DNA from: Chryseobacterium indologenes
GTDB lineage: Bacteria > Bacteroidota > Bacteroidia > Flavobacteriales > Weeksellaceae
Reading direction: 5' to 3'
DNA: 64,000 nucleotides
Assembly (NCBI RefSeq): GCF_001295265.1
Contig: NZ_LJOD01000002.1
Coordinates: 372,001 to 436,000, forward strand
Shown here: one piece after another, positions 54,790 through 63,643 of the stretch
How positions within the stretch are numbered: position 1 is the first letter of the stretch
How the letters are laid out: every line of letters starts with the position of its first letter
The notes under the pieces: generated by a model
The model's input: only the letters and a program-made list of their open reading frames with translations
The model's database searches: none
What the model was told of the DNA's origin: nothing
Translations under genes and position numbers: made by a program

Positions 54790-55614
54790 ATGAAACTACT
54801 ATTCAAAACATTTCTGATCCTGTTTTTTGCATGCAGCATATTAAAAGCACAGGACACGCTTGTATCAAAAAATACAGATGCCGTTTTATATACTCCCCCA
54901 AAAAAGATCCGTGGCCTGATCGTGGGATTGGGCGGTTCAGAAGGTGGAAATGCCTGGACTTCCAATCGATGGAAAGCCGTGAGGGATCAGTTACTGGATA
55001 AAGGGTATGCATTTCTGGCGGTGGCTTATTTCGGGTCTAAAAATTCACCCCGCCTGCTTGAGAAAATCGAAATAGAGGATGTCCACAAAATTATCCGGAT
55101 TGCAAAAAGTAAAATTCATACAGACAAAATAGCCGTGATGGGCGGTTCCAGAGGAGCAGACCTGGCATTATTGCTGGGAAGCCATTTTCCGGATATTTCC
55201 TGTGTTATAGGACTTTCTTCAAGCCATGCTGTTTTTCCTGGCAATACCGATCATTTTTCTACATCTACCTGGACCTTTAACCGTAAAGAGCTGCCTTTTA
55301 TTCCTGTAAACGAAGCTGCTGTACCCTTTATGATGCAGGGAAGTATCAGAAAAGCATTCGAAGCCATGCTTCAGGACCGTGATGCAGAACAAAAAGCCCT
55401 TATAAATGTTGAAAACATCAAAGGCTCTATCCTCCTGATCTCCGGAACGAAAGATGAAATATGTCCTTCATCCGAAATGTCCGACGCCATGATTCAAAGA
55501 CTTAAGCAAAAGAAATTCCGTTATCATTATGAGCATCTTAAATTAGAAGGAGGGCACTCAGAACCCTATAACCATTTTGATAAAGTCTTTGATTTTCTTC
55601 AACGTTACTTTTAA
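54790..55614 (+). CDS. Secreted alpha/beta hydrolase (BAAT/acyl-CoA thioesterase C-terminal type)
   Basis: A signal peptide (MKLLFKTFLILFFACSILKAQ) precedes a 250-residue alpha/beta hydrolase. GLIVGLGGSEGGNAW is the oxyanion-side loop and VMGGSRGADLALLLGSHFP the nucleophile elbow (GGSRG). The Asp is in ILLISGTKDEICPS and the His in LEGGHSEPYNH. This matches the BAAT acyl-CoA hydrolase C-terminal domain group. Export to the periplasm makes a CoA thioester substrate unlikely; the true ester substrate is unknown. Confidence 0.82.
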   Translation: MKLLFKTFLILFFACSILKAQDTLVSKNTDAVLYTPPKKIRGLIVGLGGSEGGNAWTSNRWKAVRDQLLDKGYAFLAVAYFGSKNSPRLLEKIEIEDVHKIIRIAKSKIHTDKIAVMGGSRGADLALLLGSHFPDISCVIGLSSSHAVFPGNTDHFSTSTWTFNRKELPFIPVNEAAVPFMMQGSIRKAFEAMLQDRDAEQKALINVENIKGSILLISGTKDEICPSSEMSDAMIQRLKQKKFRYHYEHLKLEGGHSEPYNHFDKVFDFLQRYF

Positions 55615-55655
55615 AATCTGTGAAATGTAGTAATTAGTACATCTGTGGCATTATT

Positions 55656-56708
55656 TTAATGTCTGTTATCACATTTGATCTCCATGGCCGGTTCTTTTTT
55701 ATCAAGGAATGTAATAACCGTGCATCCAAAAGATTGAGAAAGAAACCCGAATATTACTATAGGCTTACCTTTCAGAAGATAACCTGTCCATTGGGAGTTA
55801 TAATCTGCCACATCCATTTCAACACCGTTGAGCGGGTAAAATTCTTCTCCTTCACCCTCCTTCACAAAGGATTTTTCAAATACCTGTTCTTTTTTAGCAT
55901 TAAGAACAACCAGCTTCCGTTCAGAAATTTGTCCGTTTTCAAGGAAATCCTGAAGATAATAGGTCAGGTCATCATATTGTGCCTGATAGGTTTTTCCATA
56001 TTCCGGCTTTCCTCCCTGAAAATATTTTTTAGAAACCTCCGGATCGGCCTTTTTCCATTTAATAGGCTTCATTTTGTTTTCTGCAAACGGGTTTTTATTT
56101 CCAAAAGCAGCAACCGTATTATTGTAAAGGCCGTAAGACTCATCAGAACTTTTTTGAGAATGTACCTTGAATCCAAGCATATAAGAATAGCCTTCAATCT
56201 CATCACCTTCTGAAACATACGGACTGAGATAGGCAACAGCTTTGAGCGTATTGATAGGAAGTTTTTCCAGTTGATTGGTTTCGTAATGATAAATGAACAG
56301 GAAATCATTTTCTGTGAGATGAATGGCATCCAGCATTTTTTTTCTGTGCTGGGTATCCAGTTCAAGATATTTCAGTTTTTCAAAAGGAATCTGTTTCTGT
56401 TTTTTAATCAGATCTTCCGGGACAGGATGAGGATCATCATAAATATCCGAAACCGAAATAAAAGAATCCGTAAAGCTGTTATTATCGATGGAGTAGATAT
56501 CAAACAGATTAAAATTTTTATAATCTATTGGGTCTTCTGCCTGTGTTGTTTTTATAGAGCTGTTGGCCGCTACCACATCAGGAATGGACTTTTTCTCCTC
56601 TTTTTTACACCCGGATATAACCACCTGGCAGGAAAGTAAGGCAGCGGCAGTATTGATTTTTATTAACTTTTTCAAAGGGAAATTTCCGTTGTTGTTTAGG
56701 TAAAACAT
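55656..56708 (-). CDS. Lipoprotein, unknown function
   Basis: A 350-residue protein with an N-terminal hydrophobic segment and lipobox (VVISGC then KKEEKKS). The mature region is Lys/Glu/Tyr-rich with mixed secondary structure (LTENDFLFIYHYETNQLEKLP, YLSPYVSEGDEIEGYSYMLGFKV) and two late cysteines (FGC, IKC). No domain recognised. It starts 3 nt after the stop of the next leftward gene's partner (56712-57563), so both are in one operon. It converges on the hydrolase gene; the gap 55615-55655 carries an ATCTGTGGCATT-type dispersed flavobacterial phrase. Confidence 0.65.
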   Translation of the reverse strand: MFYLNNNGNFPLKKLIKINTAAALLSCQVVISGCKKEEKKSIPDVVAANSSIKTTQAEDPIDYKNFNLFDIYSIDNNSFTDSFISVSDIYDDPHPVPEDLIKKQKQIPFEKLKYLELDTQHRKKMLDAIHLTENDFLFIYHYETNQLEKLPINTLKAVAYLSPYVSEGDEIEGYSYMLGFKVHSQKSSDESYGLYNNTVAAFGNKNPFAENKMKPIKWKKADPEVSKKYFQGGKPEYGKTYQAQYDDLTYYLQDFLENGQISERKLVVLNAKKEQVFEKSFVKEGEGEEFYPLNGVEMDVADYNSQWTGYLLKGKPIVIFGFLSQSFGCTVITFLDKKEPAMEIKCDNRH

Positions 56709-56711
56709 ATA

Positions 56712-57563
56712 TTAATAAAGTTTATAATAAGGTTCTGAGTAATAGTGGCTTGGTTTAATGTAAGCTGTTTTTCTGTCAGCATCAAAGATCCAGTTGAATC
56801 TTCTTAACATATCCGCACCCAGATAATTTCTGGTCTGCATTTTCATTTCCCCTGTAAAAAAGCCTGCTGCAACATCCTTCAGGACGAAATCTCCAAGCTT
56901 AAAAAAGGGAAGGACACCCTGTTTGGTCGTAACAACCGTTCCGTTGGAGGTTTTCAGTTGTTTTTCTCCGGCTATTTTCAGGGTTTTGTCAAGTTCTTTT
57001 TCCTCCGCAAAATCATTACTGTAGAGCAATGCCCCGGAATATCCCGATTGCAGTAAGAATAAAGCTTTCTGCTGTTTTTTACCGTCAATAACATTGTCCG
57101 CATTAATGAAGAACTGATCATTATTATAAAATACCGGAATGGGCAGATATCCTTTCACATCAGGTTTTTTATCATAAACAACAAACGTATTGCTGTCGTA
57201 GTCAATTTTAAATGCTTTTCCCTGAAACAGCCCGGTTCCTATCTTGCCGTCCGCTTCATGGCCCGTAAGCTCATTGTCGAAAAAACGTACTTTATCCAGG
57301 CTTATCTTCCCGATATCCACCGTATTATTATCACTGATTTCATCTTTAAAGATAATATGATCCGCTTTACGTTGTCTTTGTGGCGAGACAGAAGCATCTT
57401 TCATAGCGATCTGGAACATCAGGTCCAGAGAATCCTTCTTATTAACCAGTGCTTTGACAATAATAGTATGGTGTTTGGTAATCCGGAACGGGATAACCTG
57501 CTGGGCTTTCGGATTAAAAAATCCGGCAGTGAGAAGTAACAAAAGACTTGTTTTTTTGAGCAT
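56712..57563 (-). CDS. Secreted retropepsin-like protein with degenerate active site
   Basis: A signal peptide (MLKKTSLLLLLTAGFFNPKAQQ) precedes two homologous lobes typical of bacterial aspartyl-protease-like proteins: GKIGTGLFQGKAFKIDYDSNTFVVYDK and NYLGADMLRRFNWIFDADRKTAYIKPS are the lobe-end motifs. The positions that should carry D-[ST]-G read LLQSGYSGALLY (Gln for Asp) and MFQIAMKDASVS, so catalysis by the usual Asp pair looks lost. It may bind peptides or act as a structural protein. Confidence 0.7.
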   Translation of the reverse strand: MLKKTSLLLLLTAGFFNPKAQQVIPFRITKHHTIIVKALVNKKDSLDLMFQIAMKDASVSPQRQRKADHIIFKDEISDNNTVDIGKISLDKVRFFDNELTGHEADGKIGTGLFQGKAFKIDYDSNTFVVYDKKPDVKGYLPIPVFYNNDQFFINADNVIDGKKQQKALFLLQSGYSGALLYSNDFAEEKELDKTLKIAGEKQLKTSNGTVVTTKQGVLPFFKLGDFVLKDVAAGFFTGEMKMQTRNYLGADMLRRFNWIFDADRKTAYIKPSHYYSEPYYKLY

Positions 57564-57603
57564 GATCAGGGAATTAGTTATTTAAAAATTTAAAATTACC
57601 GAT

Positions 57604-57611
57604 TATCTTTG
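57604..57611 (+). promoter_or_regulatory. -7 box (TATCTTTG) of the second Crp-type gene
   Basis: Exact TAnnTTTG, 22 nt before the ATG; a near -33 (TTTA, 57581-57584) lies 19 nt upstream. Confidence 0.55.
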
Positions 57612-57633
57612 GAACAGCAAATAATAAAATGAT

Positions 57634-58152
57634 ATGGTTGAAAAGCTGCTTCACAGCGGGCTCCGTTGGGAAAAGAAAGAATTCAGGAGGAATGAGTTTC
57701 TGAAAATCTCAGGAAGTACAGATACTCAGATCTATTTTGTTGAGAAAGGAAGTATCCGGATTTTCATGACGGATGAAAATGAAGAGCGCATCATCCGTTT
57801 CGGATATACCGGAAATATTATTGTTTCATTAGATTCCTTTTTATCCGGAAAACCATCAGAATTTTATATCCAGGCAATCAAAAAAACAACAGTAAGAATT
57901 GCTTCAAAAAAAGATTTTTATGAATTTATTTATGCCGATGAAGAGCACCTTAAGTTTTGGATTTCCGTCCTGGAAGATCTTGTGATTCAGCAGATAGAAC
58001 GTGAAAAAGATCTTCTGATTCATTCACCGGGAGAACGGTATGCAAGAGTTTTGAACAGAAGCCCGAAGCTGTTTCAGGAAATTCCCGGTAAATATATTGC
58101 CAACTATCTCAGGATGTCTCCGGAAACTTTGTCAAGGCTTAAAAAATCTTGA
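57634..58152 (+). CDS. Crp/Fnr-family transcriptional regulator
   Basis: A 172-residue regulator: effector barrel (FLKISGSTDTQIYFVEKGSIRIFMTDENEERIIRFGYTGNIIVSLDSFLSGKPSEFYI), dimer helix (FWISVLEDLVIQQIEREKDLL), and a short HTH (IPGKYIANYLRMSPETLSRLKKS). It lies on a transcript with a DinB-like gene 53 nt downstream and perhaps further genes. The effector is unknown. It is clearly distinct from the regulator at 54152. Confidence 0.85.
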   Translation: MVEKLLHSGLRWEKKEFRRNEFLKISGSTDTQIYFVEKGSIRIFMTDENEERIIRFGYTGNIIVSLDSFLSGKPSEFYIQAIKKTTVRIASKKDFYEFIYADEEHLKFWISVLEDLVIQQIEREKDLLIHSPGERYARVLNRSPKLFQEIPGKYIANYLRMSPETLSRLKKS

Positions 58153-58205
58153 GTTCAATCAAGATTCAGGAAAAGATAAAGTGGGAAATTTGCTGAAAAA
58201 ATAAG

Positions 58206-58754
58206 ATGAAAATTTCTTCAGCCCAACTGATACTTGATCTTCAGAATACCGTCCAAAATACCATTCAGACTGCAGAAAACCTGAAAAATAAGCCGGAAAA
58301 TGAGCTGAATTTCAGAACTTCTGAAAACAGCTGGAGTGCTCTGGAGTGCCTGGAACATCTCAACCGTTACGGTCATTTTTATATTCCTGAGATCACCCAT
58401 AGGATTTCAGCTTCAGAAACCTCTGCCCGGCCGGTATTTATTTCCGGAATTTTAGGAAACTATTTTGCCGGTAGCATGCTTCCGAAAGAAAAGCTAAACC
58501 CCATGAAAACGTTTAAAAGTATGAATCCTCTGTACAGCCGTCTGGATAAAAGCACTGTGGATGAATTCATCAGACAGCAGCATCAGATGTGGGATCTTCT
58601 GGAAAAAGCAAAAAATATTGACCTGAGCAGAACCAAGACAAGCATAAGTATTTCAAAATTTATTAAGCTGAAATTAGGCGATACATTCAGGTTTGTAATC
58701 AACCACAATATAAGGCACCTTGTACAGGCAGAAAGAGTTCTGAAGAATATCTGA
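58206..58754 (+). CDS. DinB-superfamily protein
   Basis: A 182-residue four-helix-bundle metalloprotein of the DinB_2 type. Candidate metal ligands are His in WSALECLEHLNRYGHFY and the C-terminal FVINHNIRHLVQAERVL. Such proteins include bacillithiol transferases, but most are uncharacterised. Downstream of a Crp-type regulator in the same direction. Confidence 0.8.
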   Translation: MKISSAQLILDLQNTVQNTIQTAENLKNKPENELNFRTSENSWSALECLEHLNRYGHFYIPEITHRISASETSARPVFISGILGNYFAGSMLPKEKLNPMKTFKSMNPLYSRLDKSTVDEFIRQQHQMWDLLEKAKNIDLSRTKTSISISKFIKLKLGDTFRFVINHNIRHLVQAERVLKNI

Positions 58755-58797
58755 CAAATCCGCGGGGAAATTCCGGAAATTGATTACCTTTAATTCA

Positions 58798-59310
58798 ATG
58801 GAAATCATCTACCGAAAAATCATACAGACCCCATTGGGCGAAATGGCAGCCTGTGCCGTAGATCAGGGAATCTGCCTGCTTGAATTCACCGACCGGAAGA
58901 ATATTGAGAAACAGTTTACCTCTTTATCAAAGGTTTTAAAAGCGGAAATTAAAGAAGGAGATCATTCCCTTTTCCAACAGCTGGAACAGGAACTGAAAGA
59001 ATACTTTGAAGGAAAGAGAAGCTCCTTTGAAGTACCTCTTTATACAACCGGGACAGCATTTCAGGAAAAAGTATGGCAGCTGCTCCGCGAGATTCCGATG
59101 GGAGAAATCAGAACCTATAAACAACAGTCTGAATTTTTAGGAAACCCTAAAGCAATCCGGGCCGTTGGAACCGCCAACGGAATTAATAAAATAGCTATTC
59201 TGATCCCCTGTCACCGGGTTATTGGCTCAAATGGTGAGCTGGTGGGCTATGCCGGAGGAATCTGGAGAAAACAAAAATTATTGGAGTTGGAAAAGGCTAT
59301 TTTATTTTGA
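58798..59310 (+). CDS. ogt: Methylated-DNA-protein-cysteine methyltransferase
   Basis: Suicidal DNA repair enzyme that takes O6-alkyl groups from guanine onto its Cys. The signature IAILIPCHRVIGSNGELVGYAGG contains the acceptor Cys. GTAFQEKVWQLLREIPMGEIRTY has the helix that reads the minor groove, with the R-finger segment NPKAIRAVGTANG. It has 170 residues and no Ada N-domain. The ATG at 58798 is preferred to TTG at 58780, which overlaps a TACCTTTA -7-like box 5 nt before the ATG. Confidence 0.93.
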   Translation: MEIIYRKIIQTPLGEMAACAVDQGICLLEFTDRKNIEKQFTSLSKVLKAEIKEGDHSLFQQLEQELKEYFEGKRSSFEVPLYTTGTAFQEKVWQLLREIPMGEIRTYKQQSEFLGNPKAIRAVGTANGINKIAILIPCHRVIGSNGELVGYAGGIWRKQKLLELEKAILF

Positions 59311-59339
59311 TTTTTGTAATTTTATACAAAATTTTACAC

Positions 59340-59945
59340 GTGAAAAAAATATTAGCAGCACTTTGCATATCAGTTTCAGCATTCAGCTTTGCACAGGATT
59401 ATTCTGTGCCGGCAGCAAGCCCACGCCAGAAGGTTGAGCAACAGTTTTCAATGTCCAAAATCACAATTGATTACGGAAGACCGGGAGTAAAAGGACGTAA
59501 AATATTCGGGGAACTTGTTCCTTACGGGCAGGTTTGGAGAGCCGGAGCCAACTCCTCAACAAAAATTACATTCGGACAATCCGTTAATTTTGGAGGGAAA
59601 ATAGTTCAGGCAGGAACTTATGGTCTTTTCATCGTACCTACTGAAAAAGAATGGAAAGTTATCTTAAATAAAGATTTCCAGCAGTGGGGAGCTTATACTT
59701 ATGATCCTAAACAGGATGTAGTAGACGTTACCGTACCGGTAAACAAATTGGCAGACAAGCAGGAATGGTTTGAAATTACTCTTAATCCTACCGATGAAAA
59801 CTCTGGAAACTTAGTAATCAAATGGGATATGGCTCAGGCAGAAGTTGCTTTAAAACCGGCAAAACCGGATGCCGTGATCAAAATTTCAGATAAGCTGAAA
59901 GAAATCAAGAAAATTGAGTCTGATGCTGCAAAAACAAAAAGCTAA
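59340..59945 (+). CDS. DUF2911-domain secreted protein
   Basis: A 201-residue protein with signal peptide MKKILAALCISVSAFSFAQ when translated from the GTG at 59340 (an unusual start). The DUF2911 core follows: SPRQKVEQQFSMSKITIDYGRPGVKGRKIFGELVPYGQVWRAGANSSTKITF, with GTYGLFIVPTEKEWKVILNKD. It is widespread in Bacteroidota and of unknown function. A TTTTGTAATTTTATAC stretch just upstream may be its promoter, again with almost no leader. Confidence 0.85.
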   Translation: MKKILAALCISVSAFSFAQDYSVPAASPRQKVEQQFSMSKITIDYGRPGVKGRKIFGELVPYGQVWRAGANSSTKITFGQSVNFGGKIVQAGTYGLFIVPTEKEWKVILNKDFQQWGAYTYDPKQDVVDVTVPVNKLADKQEWFEITLNPTDENSGNLVIKWDMAQAEVALKPAKPDAVIKISDKLKEIKKIESDAAKTKS

Positions 59946-59948
59946 GCA

Positions 59949-60476
59949 ATGAATTTTTCTGTACAGCCTGTATTGGAAAATCAGGAATACCAGTTAATCC
60001 CCTTACAGCAAGGGGATTTTGAGTCTTTATACGAAGTGGCCTCCGATCCGGAAGTATGGGAACAGCATCCCAATAAAGACCGTTACAAAAGGGAAGTCTT
60101 TGAAAATTTTTTCAAAGGAGCAATAGAAAGTAAAGGCGCTTTTAAAATTGTTGAAAAAGCTACCGGAAATATATTGGGAAGTACCCGTTACTATGATTTT
60201 GATGAAAATGACGGCCATATTTTCATCGGTTATACCTTCTATGGAACAAAATCATGGGGAAAAGGAATCAATCCTCAGATAAAAAAGCTGATGCTGGATT
60301 ACATCTTCCGGTTTGTAAATAAAGTACATTTTCATATCGGGAAAGAAAATTTCCGTTCACAAACGGCTTTAGAAAGACTTGGTGGAAAGAAGATTGCCGA
60401 AGAGGAAGTAGCTTACTTTGCAGAACCCACCAGAACCAATTTTGTATATGAAATAAAAAAAGAAGACTGGATATGA
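59949..60476 (+). CDS. GNAT acetyltransferase (RimJ/RimL-like)
   Basis: A 175-residue GNAT enzyme: LIPLQQGDFESLYEVASDPEVWEQHPNKDRYKREVFENF is the RimJ/L-like start, TGNILGSTRYYDF strands lead to IGYTFYGTKSWGKGINPQIKKLML with the acetyl-CoA loop, and NFRSQTALERLGGKKIAEE is motif B. The substrate is unknown. It starts 3 nt after the DUF2911 gene and overlaps the cupin start in ATGA. Confidence 0.85.
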   Translation: MNFSVQPVLENQEYQLIPLQQGDFESLYEVASDPEVWEQHPNKDRYKREVFENFFKGAIESKGAFKIVEKATGNILGSTRYYDFDENDGHIFIGYTFYGTKSWGKGINPQIKKLMLDYIFRFVNKVHFHIGKENFRSQTALERLGGKKIAEEEVAYFAEPTRTNFVYEIKKEDWI

Positions 60477-60844
60477 AAAAATATAAAATCCAAAAATCTC
60501 CGTTCGTAGTTCCTACCACAGACGGAAAACTTATTGAAGAGCACTGGGGAAATTCAACCGGTAACAGCGGAATTTCCATTGCTCATATGATAGCCCCTCC
60601 GGATTGGAGTGAACCTCACCAGACCCCTGAGTTTGATGAATTCACATACATTATTTCCGGGAAAAAACAGTTTGAAATAGACGGTGAAATTGTCGTGCTG
60701 GAAAAAGGAGAAAGTATTTTAGTGGAAAAAGGAGCCAGAGTGCGTTACAGCAATCCGTTTTCTGAAGCCTGCGAATACCTTGCAATCTGTCTTCCCGCAT
60801 TTTCTATGGAGCTGGTAAACAGGGAAGTGGAAGGAGTAGATTAA
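60473..60844 (+). CDS. Cupin-domain protein
   Basis: A 123-residue single cupin: PHQTPEFDEFTYIISGKKQFEIDGE corresponds to cupin motif 1 (metal ligands His, Glu) and KGESILVEKGARVRYSNP to motif 2, with the usual His replaced by Arg or Tyr. It could be a small-molecule binding or isomerase-type protein; no substrate can be inferred. ATGA overlap with the GNAT gene indicates translational coupling. Confidence 0.85.
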   Translation: MKKYKIQKSPFVVPTTDGKLIEEHWGNSTGNSGISIAHMIAPPDWSEPHQTPEFDEFTYIISGKKQFEIDGEIVVLEKGESILVEKGARVRYSNPFSEACEYLAICLPAFSMELVNREVEGVD

Positions 60845-60923
60845 TATAACAATACGTATTTGCAGGAGTCACCAGTACATTGTTAAGCCAAAAGCTGAAC
60901 AATACCGATTCCTGTACAGAATA

Positions 60924-60965
60924 AAAAAGGCAGGTTTGCTGACTGCGAAACTGCCTTTTTATTAA
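60924..60965. terminator. Terminator after the cupin gene
   Basis: AAAAAGGCAG/CTGCCTTTTT stem with an interior GTTTGC...GCGAAAC pairing; T-runs on both strands. It sits in the 220-bp gap before the convergent DLH gene and could serve both directions. Confidence 0.85.
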
Positions 60966-61064
60966 TTCTTATTTTAACTTCATTTCAGAATAAGAATATC
61001 CGAACCTATAGCTAAAAAGACCTGCCGGACTTGCTGTACTTAAGCTCTCTAACCCGAAGTCAGG

Positions 61065-61853
61065 TTATTTTAAAATTTCTTTCAGGAACATCAGCGTATG
61101 GTTCCAGGCTCTTTTGGCCATAACTTCATTATAATCCGGTGATTTCGGATCTGTGAAAGTGTGCTTTGAGTGGGCATATGTGATGATCTGCCAGTCGGCA
61201 TTCCCCTCATTCATCTCCTTAATAAGGTTATTGTAATCTTCAGGAGTTACACTTTTATCATCAGCCGGGTTTTCAATAAGGATTTTAGCACTGATGGGGT
61301 TATTTTTTCTTGTCTGATCCTTACCAAGACTTCCATGGATAGAGACTGCACCTGCTACAGGAAGATTTCCCCTCGCAGATTCCAGTGCTCCCGTTCCTCC
61401 GAAACAATATCCGATTACAGCGATTTTGGCAGGAATAGCTCCGTTTTTCTTAAGCTGCTCCAATGCCAGTGAAATCCTTTTCTGATAAGCATCGTAATTT
61501 TTCTTGTAATATCCAGAGGTCTTAGAAGCACTTTCGTTATCAGCAGGAATATTTCCTTCTCCGTAAATATCGGCAATAAAAGCGATGTAACCTTGCTTTT
61601 CAAGTTCAGTAGCAGCCGTTTTTGCTTCCTGATCAATACCTTTCCAGGCAGGAAGAATCAATACGCCGGGCAGTTTTTTTCCGGCATTGGAAGTGATCAT
61701 TCCATTAAGCTTTTGGCTGCCGTCCTGATAAGATAAAGGTTTAAGGCTTTGCCCGAAAAGGGCTCCTGAAGCCACTATCATTGTAGCAGCTAAGGCCGAA
61801 CGTAGAGGAAATCTAGTTTTGGTAAGATTCCCATGTATTGTTTTTATACTCAT
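61065..61853 (-). CDS. Dienelactone hydrolase family protein, exported
   Basis: A 262-residue alpha/beta hydrolase. A long N-terminal region with a hydrophobic core (SALAATMIVASGALFGQ) looks like a signal peptide. The DLH nucleophile elbow IAVIGYCFGGTGALE uses Cys, the Asp is in ILIENPADDKSVTPED, and the His in ITYAHSKHTFTDP. The family cleaves lactones and other esters; substrate unknown. The start overlaps the upstream gene by 41 bp; a downstream ATG at 61781 would remove the overlap but also the basic n-region. Confidence 0.85.
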   Translation of the reverse strand: MSIKTIHGNLTKTRFPLRSALAATMIVASGALFGQSLKPLSYQDGSQKLNGMITSNAGKKLPGVLILPAWKGIDQEAKTAATELEKQGYIAFIADIYGEGNIPADNESASKTSGYYKKNYDAYQKRISLALEQLKKNGAIPAKIAVIGYCFGGTGALESARGNLPVAGAVSIHGSLGKDQTRKNNPISAKILIENPADDKSVTPEDYNNLIKEMNEGNADWQIITYAHSKHTFTDPKSPDYNEVMAKRAWNHTLMFLKEILK

Positions 61854-62772
61854 AAGTTATCGTGTTATTTATGCCATTTATATAATCTGTAACTTCAATT
61901 TTATAAGGATTTTTGAAAAATATATGTATACGTATGGGGATATATAAATTTCCTTTTCCTGCCGCGGGTATTATGATTCTTTTTGATTGCTGGTCATAGT
62001 ATTTAATCATATAACTAAAGGTAGGATCACCGATAACTTCGCGGTATATATCAAAATCTTCACGGGGTATTTCAGTTGAAAAATAAAGAGTTTTATTATA
62101 CTTTTTTAAAAGATATTGAATGAAACTTTTATTCCAGAATTTACCCACAAGAAAGTTATATTCTTTATAACGGTCAAAAAAATCAACTTTCATACCTTCA
62201 GGAATATTTTGTGCATAGTATATAGCAAGAAAAGTATTTCTATCCATCAGTTCTTTTTTGGACCTTTTTTTCATGATATCATCCACAATCTTTCTGTTGA
62301 TAGTATTGTAAATCTGTTCAATATTCCCGTTTAAGGCCACATCAAAGTTCTCCATCTTTTCAGGAGGGTATACTTTGCCCAATTCGCAAAGCTGCTGGGA
62401 ACATCCGTTTCGTTCAGGAACTCCCGGAATAGTAGGGCAGGCATCATCCTTATCCAGGATTCCGTCACCATCTATATCCGTCCACGGGCATCCGTTATTT
62501 TCAGAAGGTCCGGGTACAGCAGGATACCCGTCATCCTTATCTGGTATACCATCCTGATCCGCATCTGGCCACGGACATCCGTAATTCTCTGCAGGACCCT
62601 TTTCATCAGGGCATTTGTCCAGATAAAACAAAATATGGTCCTGATCTTCATCCGAAAGACATATTTTCTTACTGAATTCTTTACGGCATTTTTTTAAATT
62701 CTCTTTGCCTTCTGTATTTTGGGCATGGTAAGAAGTACCTGAGAGTATCAGTAAAAATAAAATTTTCTTCAT
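61813..62772 (-). CDS. Thrombospondin type 3 repeat protein
   Basis: A signal peptide (MKKILFLLILSGTSYHAQ) precedes calcium-binding TSP3 repeats (about residues 40-125): DEDQDHILFYLDKCPDEKG, DADQDGIPDKDDGYPAVPG and DIDGDGILDKDDACPTIPG. Such repeats usually link an outer-membrane barrel to an OmpA domain, but the remaining 190 residues here are a Lys/Tyr-rich mixed fold without OmpA motifs. Two repeats are almost identical at DNA level with an 87-bp period. Function unknown, envelope location likely. Confidence 0.8.
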   Translation of the reverse strand: MKKILFLLILSGTSYHAQNTEGKENLKKCRKEFSKKICLSDEDQDHILFYLDKCPDEKGPAENYGCPWPDADQDGIPDKDDGYPAVPGPSENNGCPWTDIDGDGILDKDDACPTIPGVPERNGCSQQLCELGKVYPPEKMENFDVALNGNIEQIYNTINRKIVDDIMKKRSKKELMDRNTFLAIYYAQNIPEGMKVDFFDRYKEYNFLVGKFWNKSFIQYLLKKYNKTLYFSTEIPREDFDIYREVIGDPTFSYMIKYYDQQSKRIIIPAAGKGNLYIPIRIHIFFKNPYKIEVTDYINGINNTITYEYKNNTWESYQN

Positions 62773-62851
62773 GGTTATAAAAAATCCTCAACTAAAGTAA
62801 TAAAAATAACTTAGATTGAGGATTAATGTATTGTTTAGGAATGAAATACGA

Positions 62852-63463
62852 TCAGAATAGTATACCCAAACCAACCAGTTCCTGTTTGAGATCCGTATCC
62901 GGATTGATTTTGATGGTATGAAAGCCCAATGACCGGGCCGTTTCAATATTTTTTGGATTATCATCGATGAAAACGGATTCTTGTGCGTGAATATTATATC
63001 TTTCCAATAAAACATACCAGATTTTCGGATCGGGTTTAATCAGTTTCTCTGTTCCTGAAACCACAATTTTCCCATCAAACAGCTGGAAGAAATCATAGTT
63101 TTCCAGTGCATAAGGAAATGTTTCTTCAGACCAGTTCGTCAATCCGAAAAGATGATAATCCGTATCAGCCAGCGCTCTCAGGATTTCTACGTTTTCGGGA
63201 ATATCACTTTTCAGCATTACGGTCCAGTTATCATAATAGGCTCTGATTTCCTTTTCCCATTCCGGGAATTTTTTTACCTGGATTTCTGTGCCCTCCGCTA
63301 AAGTTCTTCCTCTGTCCTGTTCAATATTCCATTCATCCTGTGCAATGTTTTCAAGGAAATATTCCATTTTTTCATCATCATTAAAGTAGGTTTTGAAGAA
63401 ATACCTAGGGTTCCAATCCATCAGAACACCGCCAAAATCGAATATAATATTTTTAATTTTCAT
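62852..63463 (-). CDS. HAD-family hydrolase (subfamily IA)
   Basis: A 203-residue phosphatase-type HAD protein. Motif I is IIFDFGGVLMDWNPR, motif II FGLTNWS, motif III KLIKPDPKIW with the Lys, and motif IV FIDDNPKNIETARSLG. The DFGGVL form of motif I is common in this subgroup (YihX-like sugar phosphatases, 2-haloacid-dehalogenase-like). The substrate is not inferable. Single gene with about 180 bp of unassigned sequence upstream (63464-63643), which has small inverted repeats only. Confidence 0.9.
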   Translation of the reverse strand: MKIKNIIFDFGGVLMDWNPRYFFKTYFNDDEKMEYFLENIAQDEWNIEQDRGRTLAEGTEIQVKKFPEWEKEIRAYYDNWTVMLKSDIPENVEILRALADTDYHLFGLTNWSEETFPYALENYDFFQLFDGKIVVSGTEKLIKPDPKIWYVLLERYNIHAQESVFIDDNPKNIETARSLGFHTIKINPDTDLKQELVGLGILF

Positions 63464-63643
63464 AGTAAATCAAATGTTGAACCTGCTTAAATTTTTGAGC
63501 TAAAAAGTGCTTAAAAAAGTAAGCAGTTTAGAGTGCAGAAAAGAACTGCAATTCTGAAACTCATCAACAAAGATAACTGGAAAAATGGATTGGCAAAAAG
63601 GGATTTAAGAAGAATTTTTCAACTTCATAAATTCACAATTCGT

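Noticed and set aside
55615..55655. Possible functional element between convergent genes (ATCTGTGGCATT phrase)
   Set aside because: It looks like remains of a common dispersed sequence, too short and degenerate to annotate alone.
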